Both the position numbers and the translations under genes were made by a program. Below, in pieces: positions 36,537-45,381 of a stretch of DNA of 64,000 nucleotides. The notes under the pieces were generated by a model, which was not told the DNA's origin, did not search any database, and was given only the letters and a program-made list of their open reading frames with translations. This stretch comes from Streptomyces sp. NRRL S-244 (lineage in GTDB: Bacteria; Actinomycetota; Actinomycetes; Streptomycetales; Streptomycetaceae): positions 62,001 to 126,000 of the forward strand of contig NZ_JOCX01000005.1 in assembly GCF_000717915.1 (NCBI RefSeq). The letters are read 5' to 3'. Every line of letters starts with the position of its first letter. The first letter of the stretch is position 1.

Positions 36537-38984
36537 ATGTCGAAGCCGGAGCACACCGAGTCGCCCGCCGAGTCGCCTGCGGCGAAGCAGGAGGCTGCGC
36601 GTGCGGCGAAGCCTGCCGCCTCGGCCGCGGCGGAGCGTGATGCCGGGCAGGCGGCGAAGCCGGAGGCTGTGAAGCCTGCCGCCGCGCCCGCCGCCTCGCC
36701 CGCGGCGGAACCGGAGGACACCAAGCCTCCCGGCGCGCCTGCGGCCAAGGCCGACCTGAGCAAGTCCGCCGTGGCGTCCGCCGAGTCGGCGGAGCCGAAG
36801 GACGAGGAGCCGGCTGCGGCCAAGGCCGACCTGGCCAAGCCCGTCGCCGGTACCGCCGAGTCGGCGGCAGGCGCGGGCAGAGCCGGTGGCGGTGCGTCGC
36901 AGGACGCGAAGTCCGCAGGCTCGGCTGCGGTGGAGCCGGACCCGGGCAAGTCCGCTGGTGCATCCGCCGGTGCATCTGCCGGAGGGAACCCCGTAGTCGA
37001 GAAGGCCGATGCCGTTGCCGCTGCCGTCAAGGCCGCTGCCGCCAAGGCCGCCGCGGGCGCGGGAGCCGAGGGGCGGCTGCTCGCGCGGCGCTACCGGCTG
37101 CGCGAAGTGCTCGGCAAGGGCGGCATGGGCACCGTCTGGCGCGCCGAGGACGAGACCCTCGGCCGGACCGTCGCCGTCAAGGAACTCCGCTTCAGCACCG
37201 GCGTCGACGAGGACGAGAAGCGCCGCCTCATCACCCGTACCCTCCGCGAAGCCAAGGCCATTGCCCGGATCCGCAGCGGCGGAGCCGTCACCGTCTTCGA
37301 CGTCGTCGACGAGGACGGCCGCCCGTGGATCGTCATGGAGCTCATCGAGGGGCCCTCCCTCGCCGAGTTCATCCGCGAACAGGGCCCGCTGACCCCCCAC
37401 CGCGCCGCCGAGGTCGGCCTCGCCGTCCTCGACGTACTCCGTGCGGCGCACGGCCAGGGAATCCTGCACCGGGACGTGAAGCCGTCCAACGTGCTCATCG
37501 CCCGCACCGGCCGCGTCGTCCTCACCGACTTCGGCATCGCACAGGTCGAGGGCGACCCCTCCGTCACCTCCACCGGCATGCTCGTCGGCGCCCCCTCGTA
37601 CATCTCCCCCGAGCGCGCCCGCGGCCAGAAGCCCGGCCCGCCCGCCGACATGTGGTCCCTCGGCGGCCTGTTGTACGCCGCCGTGGAGGGCGTGCCCCCG
37701 TACGACAAGGGCTCCGCGCTCGCCACCCTCACCGCCGTGATGACCGAGCCGGTGGAGCCGCCCAAGAACGCGGGTCCGCTGACCGAGGTCATCTACGGAC
37801 TGCTGGCCAAGGACCCGGCCCGCCGCCTCGACGAGGAGCGCGCGCGGGTGATGCTCACCGCCGTCGTCAACGCGCCGGAGCCGGTGCCGGCTCCCGTCCT
37901 GGCCCCGGCCGTCGAGGAGACCCGGCAGATCTCGCTGGCCGATGCCAAGGAGGCCGCGGCCAAGGCCGCAGCCGAGAAGGCGGCCGAGAAGGCCGAGAAG
38001 AAGGAGCGCGACCGCCTTGAGCGCGAGCAGCGCGATCGGGCCCGCGCGGCGCTGAAGGCGACCCGCAAGGCCGCGGCCGCCGCGGCGGCGACCACGGCGG
38101 CCTCGGCGGCCGAATCCCCGGCCCCCGCACCGGCGTCGGGCAGGCCCTCGCCGGTCGCGGCGCCGCTCACCGACGTCATGTCCCGCCGTACCATCGCCCT
38201 CGCGATAGCGGGTGTGGTCGTCGCGCTCGCCGCGATCGGTTCGCTCATCGCGTACGCGTTCAGCGGTGACGACGCGGCCGACAAGAAGAAGGAAGAGGGC
38301 AAGGGCGGTCCGGGTACGACGGTCTCCGCCAGCCCGAACCCCAGCCCGTCCGCGAAGACCGGCGAGACCAACGCCACCTCGGGCAAGGGCGCCACGGCCA
38401 ACGGCGGTGCCGGCGGCGAGCCGAGCCAGGGACAGTCCCCGGGCGGGCAGCAGAGCCAGGGGCAGAGTCAGGGCCAAGGCCAGAGCCAGGGGCAGGGTTC
38501 GACTTCGGGCGGTGCCGGAGCCGGGCTCCCCGAGGGCTACGCGAAGGTGACGGACCTGGGGTTCCACTTCTCGATGGCGATGCCGTCGGGCTTCAAGGTG
38601 ACGGGCATAGCCGGTGAGAACTCCGGCGCGATATACAGCCGCGACGGCGGCTTCCCGCGCATTCAGGTCGACTACACCGCCAGCCCCGGCAACGACGCCC
38701 GCGCCGCATGGGCCGAGGCGGTCGCCGGAACGGCGGGCAGCAGCACGAACTACCGCACGATCCGGATCGACCCGACGGAGTACAACGGCTACCCGACCGT
38801 CGCGGACTGGGAGTTCGAGCGGGAGCAGAAGGGCATCAAGGTCCGCGTGCTCAACCGCGGCTTCAAGGTGGACGCGAAGCACGGCTACGCCATCATGATC
38901 AGCTGCCCGGCGGACCAGTGGGACGCCCCGGAATGCACGACGATGCGCAACACGGCGTTCCAGACGTTCCAGCCCCTGGGCTGA
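36537..38984 (+). CDS. Membrane serine/threonine protein kinase (PASTA-less), kinase 1 of 3
   Basis: The product is 815 aa. Residues 1-180 are an Ala/Lys/Pro/Glu-rich disordered N-terminus, unusual because PknB-type kinases begin with the catalytic domain. The kinase (about 183-440) is intact: GKGGMGTVWRA, VAVKEL, LHRDVKPSNVL, TDFGIA, SPERA. An Ala/Lys/Glu-rich coiled-coil-like stretch (470-520) precedes the membrane span (552-575). Outside are a Gly/Gln/Ser tract and a C-terminal domain (about 660-815) beginning GYAKVTDLGFHFSMAMPSGF. That domain is related to those of the next two kinases. Ligand unknown. Confidence 0.9.
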   Translation: MSKPEHTESPAESPAAKQEAARAAKPAASAAAERDAGQAAKPEAVKPAAAPAASPAAEPEDTKPPGAPAAKADLSKSAVASAESAEPKDEEPAAAKADLAKPVAGTAESAAGAGRAGGGASQDAKSAGSAAVEPDPGKSAGASAGASAGGNPVVEKADAVAAAVKAAAAKAAAGAGAEGRLLARRYRLREVLGKGGMGTVWRAEDETLGRTVAVKELRFSTGVDEDEKRRLITRTLREAKAIARIRSGGAVTVFDVVDEDGRPWIVMELIEGPSLAEFIREQGPLTPHRAAEVGLAVLDVLRAAHGQGILHRDVKPSNVLIARTGRVVLTDFGIAQVEGDPSVTSTGMLVGAPSYISPERARGQKPGPPADMWSLGGLLYAAVEGVPPYDKGSALATLTAVMTEPVEPPKNAGPLTEVIYGLLAKDPARRLDEERARVMLTAVVNAPEPVPAPVLAPAVEETRQISLADAKEAAAKAAAEKAAEKAEKKERDRLEREQRDRARAALKATRKAAAAAAATTAASAAESPAPAPASGRPSPVAAPLTDVMSRRTIALAIAGVVVALAAIGSLIAYAFSGDDAADKKKEEGKGGPGTTVSASPNPSPSAKTGETNATSGKGATANGGAGGEPSQGQSPGGQQSQGQSQGQGQSQGQGSTSGGAGAGLPEGYAKVTDLGFHFSMAMPSGFKVTGIAGENSGAIYSRDGGFPRIQVDYTASPGNDARAAWAEAVAGTAGSSTNYRTIRIDPTEYNGYPTVADWEFEREQKGIKVRVLNRGFKVDAKHGYAIMISCPADQWDAPECTTMRNTAFQTFQPLG

Positions 38985-39135
38985 ACCGCGCCTCCGGGGC
39001 TGCCGGGCCGGGCGCCGACGAGTGACGGGTGACGGGTGACGAGCCTTTCCAGGCTCGGGACGCGGGCGGCCCGCGCGACGTATCGTGGCAGTGGGGCCAT
39101 GGGGGACGTGCGCCCCGGCACTCGGGGGAGGCGAA

Positions 39136-41865
39136 GTGGAGGACTACGCGGGCCGGATCCTGGCCGGCCGCTACCGTCTGCCGCTGCCGCCGTCGGACGA
39201 GTACGAACTGGTCGAGACCCGCGCCTTCGACACGCGCAGCGGGCAGGAAGTCCTGGTGCGGCAGGTGCCGTTGCCGGAGATCGTGGATGCCGAGCTGCTC
39301 GACGGTCAGACGCCGGGGCCTCCGGCGCCGGCCGGGGGAGAAATCCCGGCCGTGCGCCGGGCGATCGCCGCGGCACAGGCGGCCGCGTCCGTGCCGGACC
39401 ATCCGCGGCTGGACCAGGTCTTCGACGTGTTCGCCGAGGGCGGGTCGCTGTGGATAGTGAGCGAGTTGGTGCCGGCGCGCCCGCTGGCCGCGCTGATCGC
39501 CGATGAACCGCTGAGCCCGTACCGGGCGGCCGAGGTCGCGGCGGACGTGCTGACCGCGCTGCGGGTGCTGCACGCGCACGGCTGGACGCACCGGAACATC
39601 ACGGTCCGGACCGTGTTGATATGCGATGACGGCCGGGTCGTCCTGACGGGCCTGGCGGCGGGCGCCGCGGAGGACGCCCTGTGCGGATACGACCCGGTCC
39701 CCCGGGAGTCCGAGCCCCATGCCGAGTCCGAGCCCTGGGACGACCCGCCACCGCCTTCTCCTCCCGCCGGGGGCGTGGGCCGGGGCACGGGCCCGAACGG
39801 TACGGCCGCCTTAGACCCTGACCCGGGCAGGGGTGCGCCGCCCGTCGCGTCGGCGGGCTCCGGCGGTGCGCAGGGTGCGGTGCCCGGTGCGGGGTTGGAC
39901 GTACGGGGTGCTCAGGGCGAGCCGGCGGGCGCCCGGCCGGACGGTGGTCCGGGCGCGGGCGGTTACGCGCCGCTCGTGGCGCCCGGGTACGACACCGGCC
40001 CGCGGTACTCCGACCACATCACCCCCGGGGCGACGGGGGAGCGGCCCGACCTCAAGGCCGCCGCCCGGGCCGGGGCCATCGCCGCCTACCGGGCGGGGGC
40101 GCAGGCCGCCGCCGCGCGGGTCACCGAGCAGCGCAAGGGCGGGTCCGAGCCCGCGCCGGAGCCGAGGCCGCAGGGGTCGAACCTCCCGCAGGGGTACTCG
40201 TACCCGTACGGCGGGCCGGAGACCGGTACGAGTGCGCCGTGGCACGGGGCCACGCCGCGCCGGCAGGCCGCGCTTCCCCCCGCCGGGCCGTCGGGGCAGG
40301 GGCAGGGGCAGGGGCAGGGGCCTTCGGAGCCGGAGCCGTCGGAGCAGGAGCCCGGGCCGGTGCGGGAGCCCGAATCGCGGCCCGACCCGGCGCCGGTCCG
40401 TCCCGCGCTGCCGGCGCAACTGGCCCTGCCCGAGGGCTACCGCCAAGCCGAAGCCCCGGACCCGACCGCCTACCTCCGCCCCGGCCAGCCCGGCCAGCCC
40501 CGCCCCCCGCGCCCCGGCCAGACCCCGCCGCACGGCACCGAGGGCCCGAACATGGCCTCGTACCTGCCGTCCGGCGAGCCCGGCCGGCTCCGGCCGAACG
40601 GGTCCGATGCCCCGGCCGCGGCCGCGTACCCCCGCCCCGGTCAGCCCCGCCCCGGCCAGGCCGGACCGCAAGGCGCCGAGCGCCGGGAAGCCGGGGGTTG
40701 GGGCGGGGACGGGCTCCGGGGGCTGGGGGCCGAGCGGGCGCGCTTGACCCGGATGGCCGTCGTCGGGGCCGTCACCGAGCGGTGGGCGCCCGAGCAGGCC
40801 GGGTCCGTCACCGGGCCCTGGCAGCTGGCCGCACCCGTCGGGCCCGCCACCGACCTCTGGGGGCTCGGCGCGCTGCTGTACCGCGCCGTCCAGGGGCACG
40901 CCCCGTACCCCGAGGACAGCGTCACCGAGCTCGTCGACATGGTCTGCGCCGAGTCCCCGGCCTTCGCCGAGGAGTGCGGCCCCCTGCGCCCCATCGTGGA
41001 GTCGCTGCTGCGCCAGGACCCCACCGAGCGCCCCGACTTCGAGGAGCTCCGCGGCTGGCTGCGCTCGCTCGTACGGTCCGCCCCCGAGCCGGACGGCGAC
41101 TTCGCCGCGCTCCCGATGCCGGAGCCGGATCCCGCGCGGCTGCCCGTCGTACGCCGGCGGGGCGACCTGCACGGCCGCCACCGCAATCCCGCCGCCTCCC
41201 GCAAGCCCCGCTCCCTCGGGCGGACCCTCCTCCTCGGCGTCCTGGTCCTGCTCGCCGGGGCCGTGGCCTACGCCATCCTCTTCCTGCCGAGGAACGAGGA
41301 GCAGCGACCCGCCGCCGTGGCCAAGCCCCCCGTGCAGTCCCCTTCGCGGCCCCCGTCCGCCCCGCCGTCGGCGTCGCCGAAGTCGACGCCCAGCCAGGCC
41401 GCCCCCGCCCCCGCTCCCCCCGGCTACACCACCCAGCAGGACCCCGAGCACTTCGAGATCGCCGTCCCCAGCGGCTGGGAGCGGCGCGGGATGAACGAGG
41501 CCGGGCAGGTCCGGTACACCGACGGGGAGTACGTCCTGACCGTCGTCCCCGGCCGGGACAAGGTCGACGGAAACCCCGACCCGGCGACGTACCAGAAGGA
41601 CAAGGAGCCGGAGCTGGCCCCGTACCGGTCCTCGACCTGGGCCAGCGGCGGCGACGTCAAGACCACCAAGGTCGGCAGCCAGCTCCGCGTCACCGGCCGG
41701 TACACGTGGATCGACGGCAACGGCCGCAGCGTCGTTGCCCGGAATTTCGTCGTGGCGCTCGGCGGCAGCTACCACGTCGTCATGGTGACCGGTCCGCAGG
41801 ACGGCGAAGGCAAGGTCACCGAGGTCTTCGAAAAGGCCACGGGGAGTTACAAATCAGGCGGCTGA
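39136..41865 (+). CDS. Membrane pseudokinase with a long disordered insert, kinase 2 of 3
   Basis: The product is 909 aa. The N-lobe (1-150) lacks a Gly-rich loop and has Arg42 in VRQVPLP where the VAVK lysine belongs. The catalytic loop is THRNIT (HRN instead of HRD) and the DFG position reads LTGLA, so phosphotransfer is not expected. About 370 residues rich in Pro, Gly, Gln and Arg (about 185-560) separate this from the C-lobe (PATDLWGLGALLYRAVQGHAPYP). A membrane span (694-718), Pro/Ser linker and extracytoplasmic domain (GYTTQQDPEHFEIAVPSGW) follow. The GTG start has GGGGAGG upstream. It is flanked by two intact kinases. Confidence 0.88.
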   Translation: MEDYAGRILAGRYRLPLPPSDEYELVETRAFDTRSGQEVLVRQVPLPEIVDAELLDGQTPGPPAPAGGEIPAVRRAIAAAQAAASVPDHPRLDQVFDVFAEGGSLWIVSELVPARPLAALIADEPLSPYRAAEVAADVLTALRVLHAHGWTHRNITVRTVLICDDGRVVLTGLAAGAAEDALCGYDPVPRESEPHAESEPWDDPPPPSPPAGGVGRGTGPNGTAALDPDPGRGAPPVASAGSGGAQGAVPGAGLDVRGAQGEPAGARPDGGPGAGGYAPLVAPGYDTGPRYSDHITPGATGERPDLKAAARAGAIAAYRAGAQAAAARVTEQRKGGSEPAPEPRPQGSNLPQGYSYPYGGPETGTSAPWHGATPRRQAALPPAGPSGQGQGQGQGPSEPEPSEQEPGPVREPESRPDPAPVRPALPAQLALPEGYRQAEAPDPTAYLRPGQPGQPRPPRPGQTPPHGTEGPNMASYLPSGEPGRLRPNGSDAPAAAAYPRPGQPRPGQAGPQGAERREAGGWGGDGLRGLGAERARLTRMAVVGAVTERWAPEQAGSVTGPWQLAAPVGPATDLWGLGALLYRAVQGHAPYPEDSVTELVDMVCAESPAFAEECGPLRPIVESLLRQDPTERPDFEELRGWLRSLVRSAPEPDGDFAALPMPEPDPARLPVVRRRGDLHGRHRNPAASRKPRSLGRTLLLGVLVLLAGAVAYAILFLPRNEEQRPAAVAKPPVQSPSRPPSAPPSASPKSTPSQAAPAPAPPGYTTQQDPEHFEIAVPSGWERRGMNEAGQVRYTDGEYVLTVVPGRDKVDGNPDPATYQKDKEPELAPYRSSTWASGGDVKTTKVGSQLRVTGRYTWIDGNGRSVVARNFVVALGGSYHVVMVTGPQDGEGKVTEVFEKATGSYKSGG

Positions 41866-41907
41866 GGCCGACTGACGGTGACTCAGTACGGCGATTGCGT
41901 CACAGTG

Positions 41908-41939
41908 CTGCCGGAACCGCGCCTTCACGGTTCCGGCAG
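41908..41939 (+). terminator. Terminator-like hairpin after the pseudokinase gene
   Basis: CTGCCGGAACC and GGTTCCGGCAG form a perfect 11-bp stem with a 10-nt loop, with no T-run. It separates the second and third kinase genes. Confidence 0.75.
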
Positions 41940-41989
41940 CCCCGGGCGCTCCGTAATCTGGCCCGAAGTGCACAGAGTGGCGGGGTTTC

Positions 41990-43633
41990 GTGGAACAGCA
42001 GACAGGTGCGGGCGCGGTGCTCGCTGGCCGGTACCGGCTCGTGGAGCCGATCGGCAGCGGCGGCATGGGCAAAGTGTGGCGCGCGCATGACGAGCTGCTG
42101 CACAGGACCGTCGCCGTCAAGGAACTGACGGCGGGTCTGTACGTGGCCCAGGCCGACCGGGAGGTGCTGCACGCCCGGACCCAGAAGGAGGCCCGGGCCG
42201 CGGCCCGGATCCAGCACCCGGCGGTCGTGGTGGTCCACGACGTACTGGAGCACGACGACCGGCCCTGGATCGTCATGGAGTACATCGACGGCCCCTCCCT
42301 CGCGGACGCGGCCAAGGCGGCCGGCCGGATCGAGCCCGCCGAGGCGGCCCGGATCGGCCTGCACGTACTGGGCGCTCTACGCGCGGCACACGCGGTCGGC
42401 GTCCTGCACCGGGACGTCAAGCCCGGCAACGTGCTGCTCGCCAAGGACGGCCGGGTCCTGCTCACGGACTTCGGGATCGCCGCGATCGAGGGCGACTCCT
42501 CCATCACGCGGACCGGCGAGATCGTCGGCTCCATCGACTACCTGGCTCCGGAGCGGGTCACCGGCGGGACCCCCGGCACCGCCTCCGACCTGTGGTCGCT
42601 GGGCGCGACCCTGTACACGGCGGTCGAGGCGCGCTCGCCCTTCCGCCGCACCTCGCCCATCTCCAGCCTCCAGGCCGTGGTCAACGACGAGCCGCCGGCG
42701 CTGCGCCAGGCGGGGGCCCTGGGCCCGGTCATCACGGCCCTGCTGCGCAAGGACCCCGACGAGCGGCCCTCGGCGCAGGAGACCGAGCGGATGCTGATCG
42801 AGGCGATGGAGGGCCGGCCGCCGAAGGCGGCGCAGGCGTACGTCCCCACGCGCGCGGTGACTTCGGAGGAGCTCGCCGACGCCGCCGAGGAAACGGAGCC
42901 GGAGGCGGAGCCCGCTCCCGCGTCCGCCCCGACCGCCGATCAGGCGCGCACGGCCGCCCTGCCCGAACAGCCCGGCCCCGCGCCGGCACCGGCGACCGGC
43001 GGCGGCTGGGTCAAGCGGGCCACCGCCATCGCGCTCGTGGCGGCGCTGGTCGGCGGCGGAGCCGTCTTCGGCGTCCTGAAGTTCACCGGGGACGACGCGG
43101 GCAACGGCGGCACCGACAAGAACGCGAGCGCCCCCGACCAGCAGGACGACGACGGCGGCGACGAGGCCGCCCCGCCCGCCGGCTACACCAAGGTCGTCGA
43201 CCCCCTGGCCGGCTTCACGCTGTTCGTCCCCGACGGCTGGACGCGCAAGGCGAACGGCGACCAGATCGACTACACCCCGGACGACGGGAAGCACTTCATC
43301 CGGATCGCCTCCGACTCCACCCCGGACTACCAGGATCCGTACGCGCACCTGCTCGACCTGGAGAAGCAGGTGCAGAAGCGGACGGACTACAAGAAGGTGC
43401 GGCTGAACCAGAACACCTTCCGGGACAGCACCCGGGCCGCGCTCTGGGACTTCACCTGGACGGAGAAGCAGAACCACCCGGGTCCGCGCCGGGCCAAGGA
43501 GCAGATGTACGTCGCCCCGGACGGCACGGAGTACGCGGTCTACATCTCGAGCCCGGTCGCCGACTGGGCCAAGACCGAGCAGCAGTTCGACGTCGTGCTC
43601 AGCGGCTGGAAGCCGCCGGCCGAGAAACCCTGA
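41990..43633 (+). CDS. Membrane serine/threonine protein kinase, kinase 3 of 3
   Basis: The product is 547 aa. The kinase domain (about 15-275) has all catalytic motifs: GSGGMGKVWRA, VAVKEL, LHRDVKPGNVLL, TDFGIA, APERV. An acidic Ala/Pro linker and a membrane span (344-363) are followed by an Asp-rich stretch and an extracytoplasmic domain starting GYTKVVDPLAGFTLFVPDGW. That is the same pattern (GYxxxxD...F...P.GW) as in the two upstream genes. The GTG start lacks a strong Shine-Dalgarno. A perfect palindrome lies just beyond the stop. Confidence 0.92.
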   Translation: MEQQTGAGAVLAGRYRLVEPIGSGGMGKVWRAHDELLHRTVAVKELTAGLYVAQADREVLHARTQKEARAAARIQHPAVVVVHDVLEHDDRPWIVMEYIDGPSLADAAKAAGRIEPAEAARIGLHVLGALRAAHAVGVLHRDVKPGNVLLAKDGRVLLTDFGIAAIEGDSSITRTGEIVGSIDYLAPERVTGGTPGTASDLWSLGATLYTAVEARSPFRRTSPISSLQAVVNDEPPALRQAGALGPVITALLRKDPDERPSAQETERMLIEAMEGRPPKAAQAYVPTRAVTSEELADAAEETEPEAEPAPASAPTADQARTAALPEQPGPAPAPATGGGWVKRATAIALVAALVGGGAVFGVLKFTGDDAGNGGTDKNASAPDQQDDDGGDEAAPPAGYTKVVDPLAGFTLFVPDGWTRKANGDQIDYTPDDGKHFIRIASDSTPDYQDPYAHLLDLEKQVQKRTDYKKVRLNQNTFRDSTRAALWDFTWTEKQNHPGPRRAKEQMYVAPDGTEYAVYISSPVADWAKTEQQFDVVLSGWKPPAEKP

Positions 43634-43643
43634 TTCCGTCATC

Positions 43644-43663
43644 CTGCCAGCGATCGCTGGCAG
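43644..43663 (+). promoter_or_regulatory. Perfect 20-bp palindrome upstream of the aldehyde dehydrogenase
   Basis: CTGCCAGCGATCGCTGGCAG is completely self-complementary and lies 50 nt upstream of a TACGCT hexamer (43714-43719) that ends 7 nt before the next ATG. Lack of a loop and T-run argues for a dimeric repressor site over a terminator. The cognate regulator is not in the window as far as I can tell. Confidence 0.6.
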
Positions 43664-43726
43664 AAATGGCAAAATCCGGTTACCGACGGGTACCCAAAGC
43701 CCCCCGGGCGGAATACGCTCACCGCC

Positions 43727-45355
43727 ATGACGGACTCGCAGGCCCCGGCCCCCCTCCGCAGCGCACCGCAGCCCACCAACCCGGTCGCCCCCGCCCCGGC
43801 CGGTGCCCGTACCGCCGCCGACGTGGTGACCCCCGACCTGGTCACCCGGCTCACGCGCGGAGTGATCGGCTCCGGCCGGACCGCCAACCACACCCCCTTC
43901 ACCGGGGCCAAGCTGGCGGACCTCCCCGAGGCCACCCCCGAGGACGTCGCCGAGGCCTTCGACCGGGCCCGCGCCGCCCAGGGCGCCTGGGCCGCCGTCC
44001 CCGTACGCAAGCGGGCCGCCGTACTGCTCCGCTTCCACGACCTGGTCCTGGCCCGCCAGGCCGAGGTGCTCGACCTCATCCAGCTGGAGACCGGCAAGGC
44101 CCGTCTGCACGCCCACGAGGAGGTTCAGGCGGTCGCCGTCGCCGCCCGCCACTACGGCCGCAAGGCCCCCTCGTACCTGCGCCCCAAGGGCCACACGGGC
44201 GCCATCCCCACCCTCACCAAGGTCACCGAGCTGCGCCAGCCGCGCGGGGTCGTCGGCCAGATCGCCCCCTGGAACTACCCCCTCGAACTCTCCGTCGGCG
44301 ACGCGCTGCCCGCCTTCGTCTCCGGCAACGCCGTCGTCATGAAGCCCGACACCGAGACCGCGCTCACCGCCCTGTGGGCCCGCGACCTGCTGATCGAGGC
44401 CGGACTGCCCGCCGAGGTCTTCCAGGTCGTCCTCGGTGACGGACCCGTCGTCGGCCCCGAGGTGGTCCGGCACGCCGATTACGTCTCCTTCACCGGCTCC
44501 ACCCGCACCGGCCGCGAGGTCGCCCAGGGCGCGGCCGCCCGCCTGGTCGGGGTCACCCTCGAACTCGGCGGCAAGAACGCCATGCTCGTCCTCGCCGACG
44601 CCGACGTCGAGAAGGCCGCCGCGGGCGCCGTCCGCGCCTGCTTCTCCTCCGCCGGCCAGCTGTGCATCTCCATCGAGCGGCTGTACGTCCACGCCTCCAT
44701 CGCCGACGCGTTCGTCGAGCGCTTCGCCGCCCGTACGAAGGCCATGCGGCTCGGCGCCTCCCTCGCGTACGGCGCGGACATGGGCTCGCTGGTCGGCGAG
44801 CGCCAGCTGGAGACCGTACGGCGGCACGTCGACGAGGCCGTCGCCAAGGGCGCCACCCTGGTCGCGGGCGGCGCCGCCCGCCCCGACATCGGCCCGCTCT
44901 TCTACGAGCCCACCATCCTCGACGGGGTCGAGGCGCCGATGGCGGTCTGCGGCGAGGAGACCTTCGGCCCGGTCGTCTCCGTCTACCGGTTCACCGACGA
45001 GGACGAGGTGATCGCGCAGGCCAACTCCACCGCGTACGGGCTCAACTCCAGCGTCTGGACCAAGGACGCCCGCCGCGGCCACGCCGTCGCCGCGCGCCTG
45101 CGCACCGGCACCGTCAACATCAACGAGGGTTACGCCCCGGCCTACGGCAGCGCCCAGGCACCCATGGGCGGCATGAAGGACTCCGGCCTCGGCCGCCGGC
45201 ACGGCTCCGAGGGCATCCTCAAGTACACCGAGGCCCAGACCGTCGCCCACCAGCGGCTGCTGCCGATGGCGCCTTCGCTGGGGATGGACGACGAGAAGTA
45301 CGCGGCGTTCATGACCCGCAGCCTCAAGGTCATGAAGACGCTCCGATTCCGTTAG
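43727..45355 (+). CDS. NAD(P)-dependent aldehyde dehydrogenase, succinate-semialdehyde type
   Basis: The product is a 542-aa aldehyde dehydrogenase. VVGQIAPWNYPLEL, FTGSTRTGREVA, the catalytic Glu near 279 in LELGGKNAML and nucleophile Cys313 in SSAGQLCISIERLYV are visible. The Ile-Glu-Arg after the Cys and the C-terminal MGGMKDSGLGRRHGSEG resemble actinobacterial succinate-semialdehyde dehydrogenases (GabD2). An N-terminal Pro/Ala extension is present. The start looks leaderless. It is followed after 26 nt by a GMC oxidoreductase, which could supply the aldehyde. Confidence 0.9.
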   Translation: MTDSQAPAPLRSAPQPTNPVAPAPAGARTAADVVTPDLVTRLTRGVIGSGRTANHTPFTGAKLADLPEATPEDVAEAFDRARAAQGAWAAVPVRKRAAVLLRFHDLVLARQAEVLDLIQLETGKARLHAHEEVQAVAVAARHYGRKAPSYLRPKGHTGAIPTLTKVTELRQPRGVVGQIAPWNYPLELSVGDALPAFVSGNAVVMKPDTETALTALWARDLLIEAGLPAEVFQVVLGDGPVVGPEVVRHADYVSFTGSTRTGREVAQGAAARLVGVTLELGGKNAMLVLADADVEKAAAGAVRACFSSAGQLCISIERLYVHASIADAFVERFAARTKAMRLGASLAYGADMGSLVGERQLETVRRHVDEAVAKGATLVAGGAARPDIGPLFYEPTILDGVEAPMAVCGEETFGPVVSVYRFTDEDEVIAQANSTAYGLNSSVWTKDARRGHAVAARLRTGTVNINEGYAPAYGSAQAPMGGMKDSGLGRRHGSEGILKYTEAQTVAHQRLLPMAPSLGMDDEKYAAFMTRSLKVMKTLRFR

Positions 45356-45381
45356 GCACCACCGCTCGGGGAGGCACCGCA

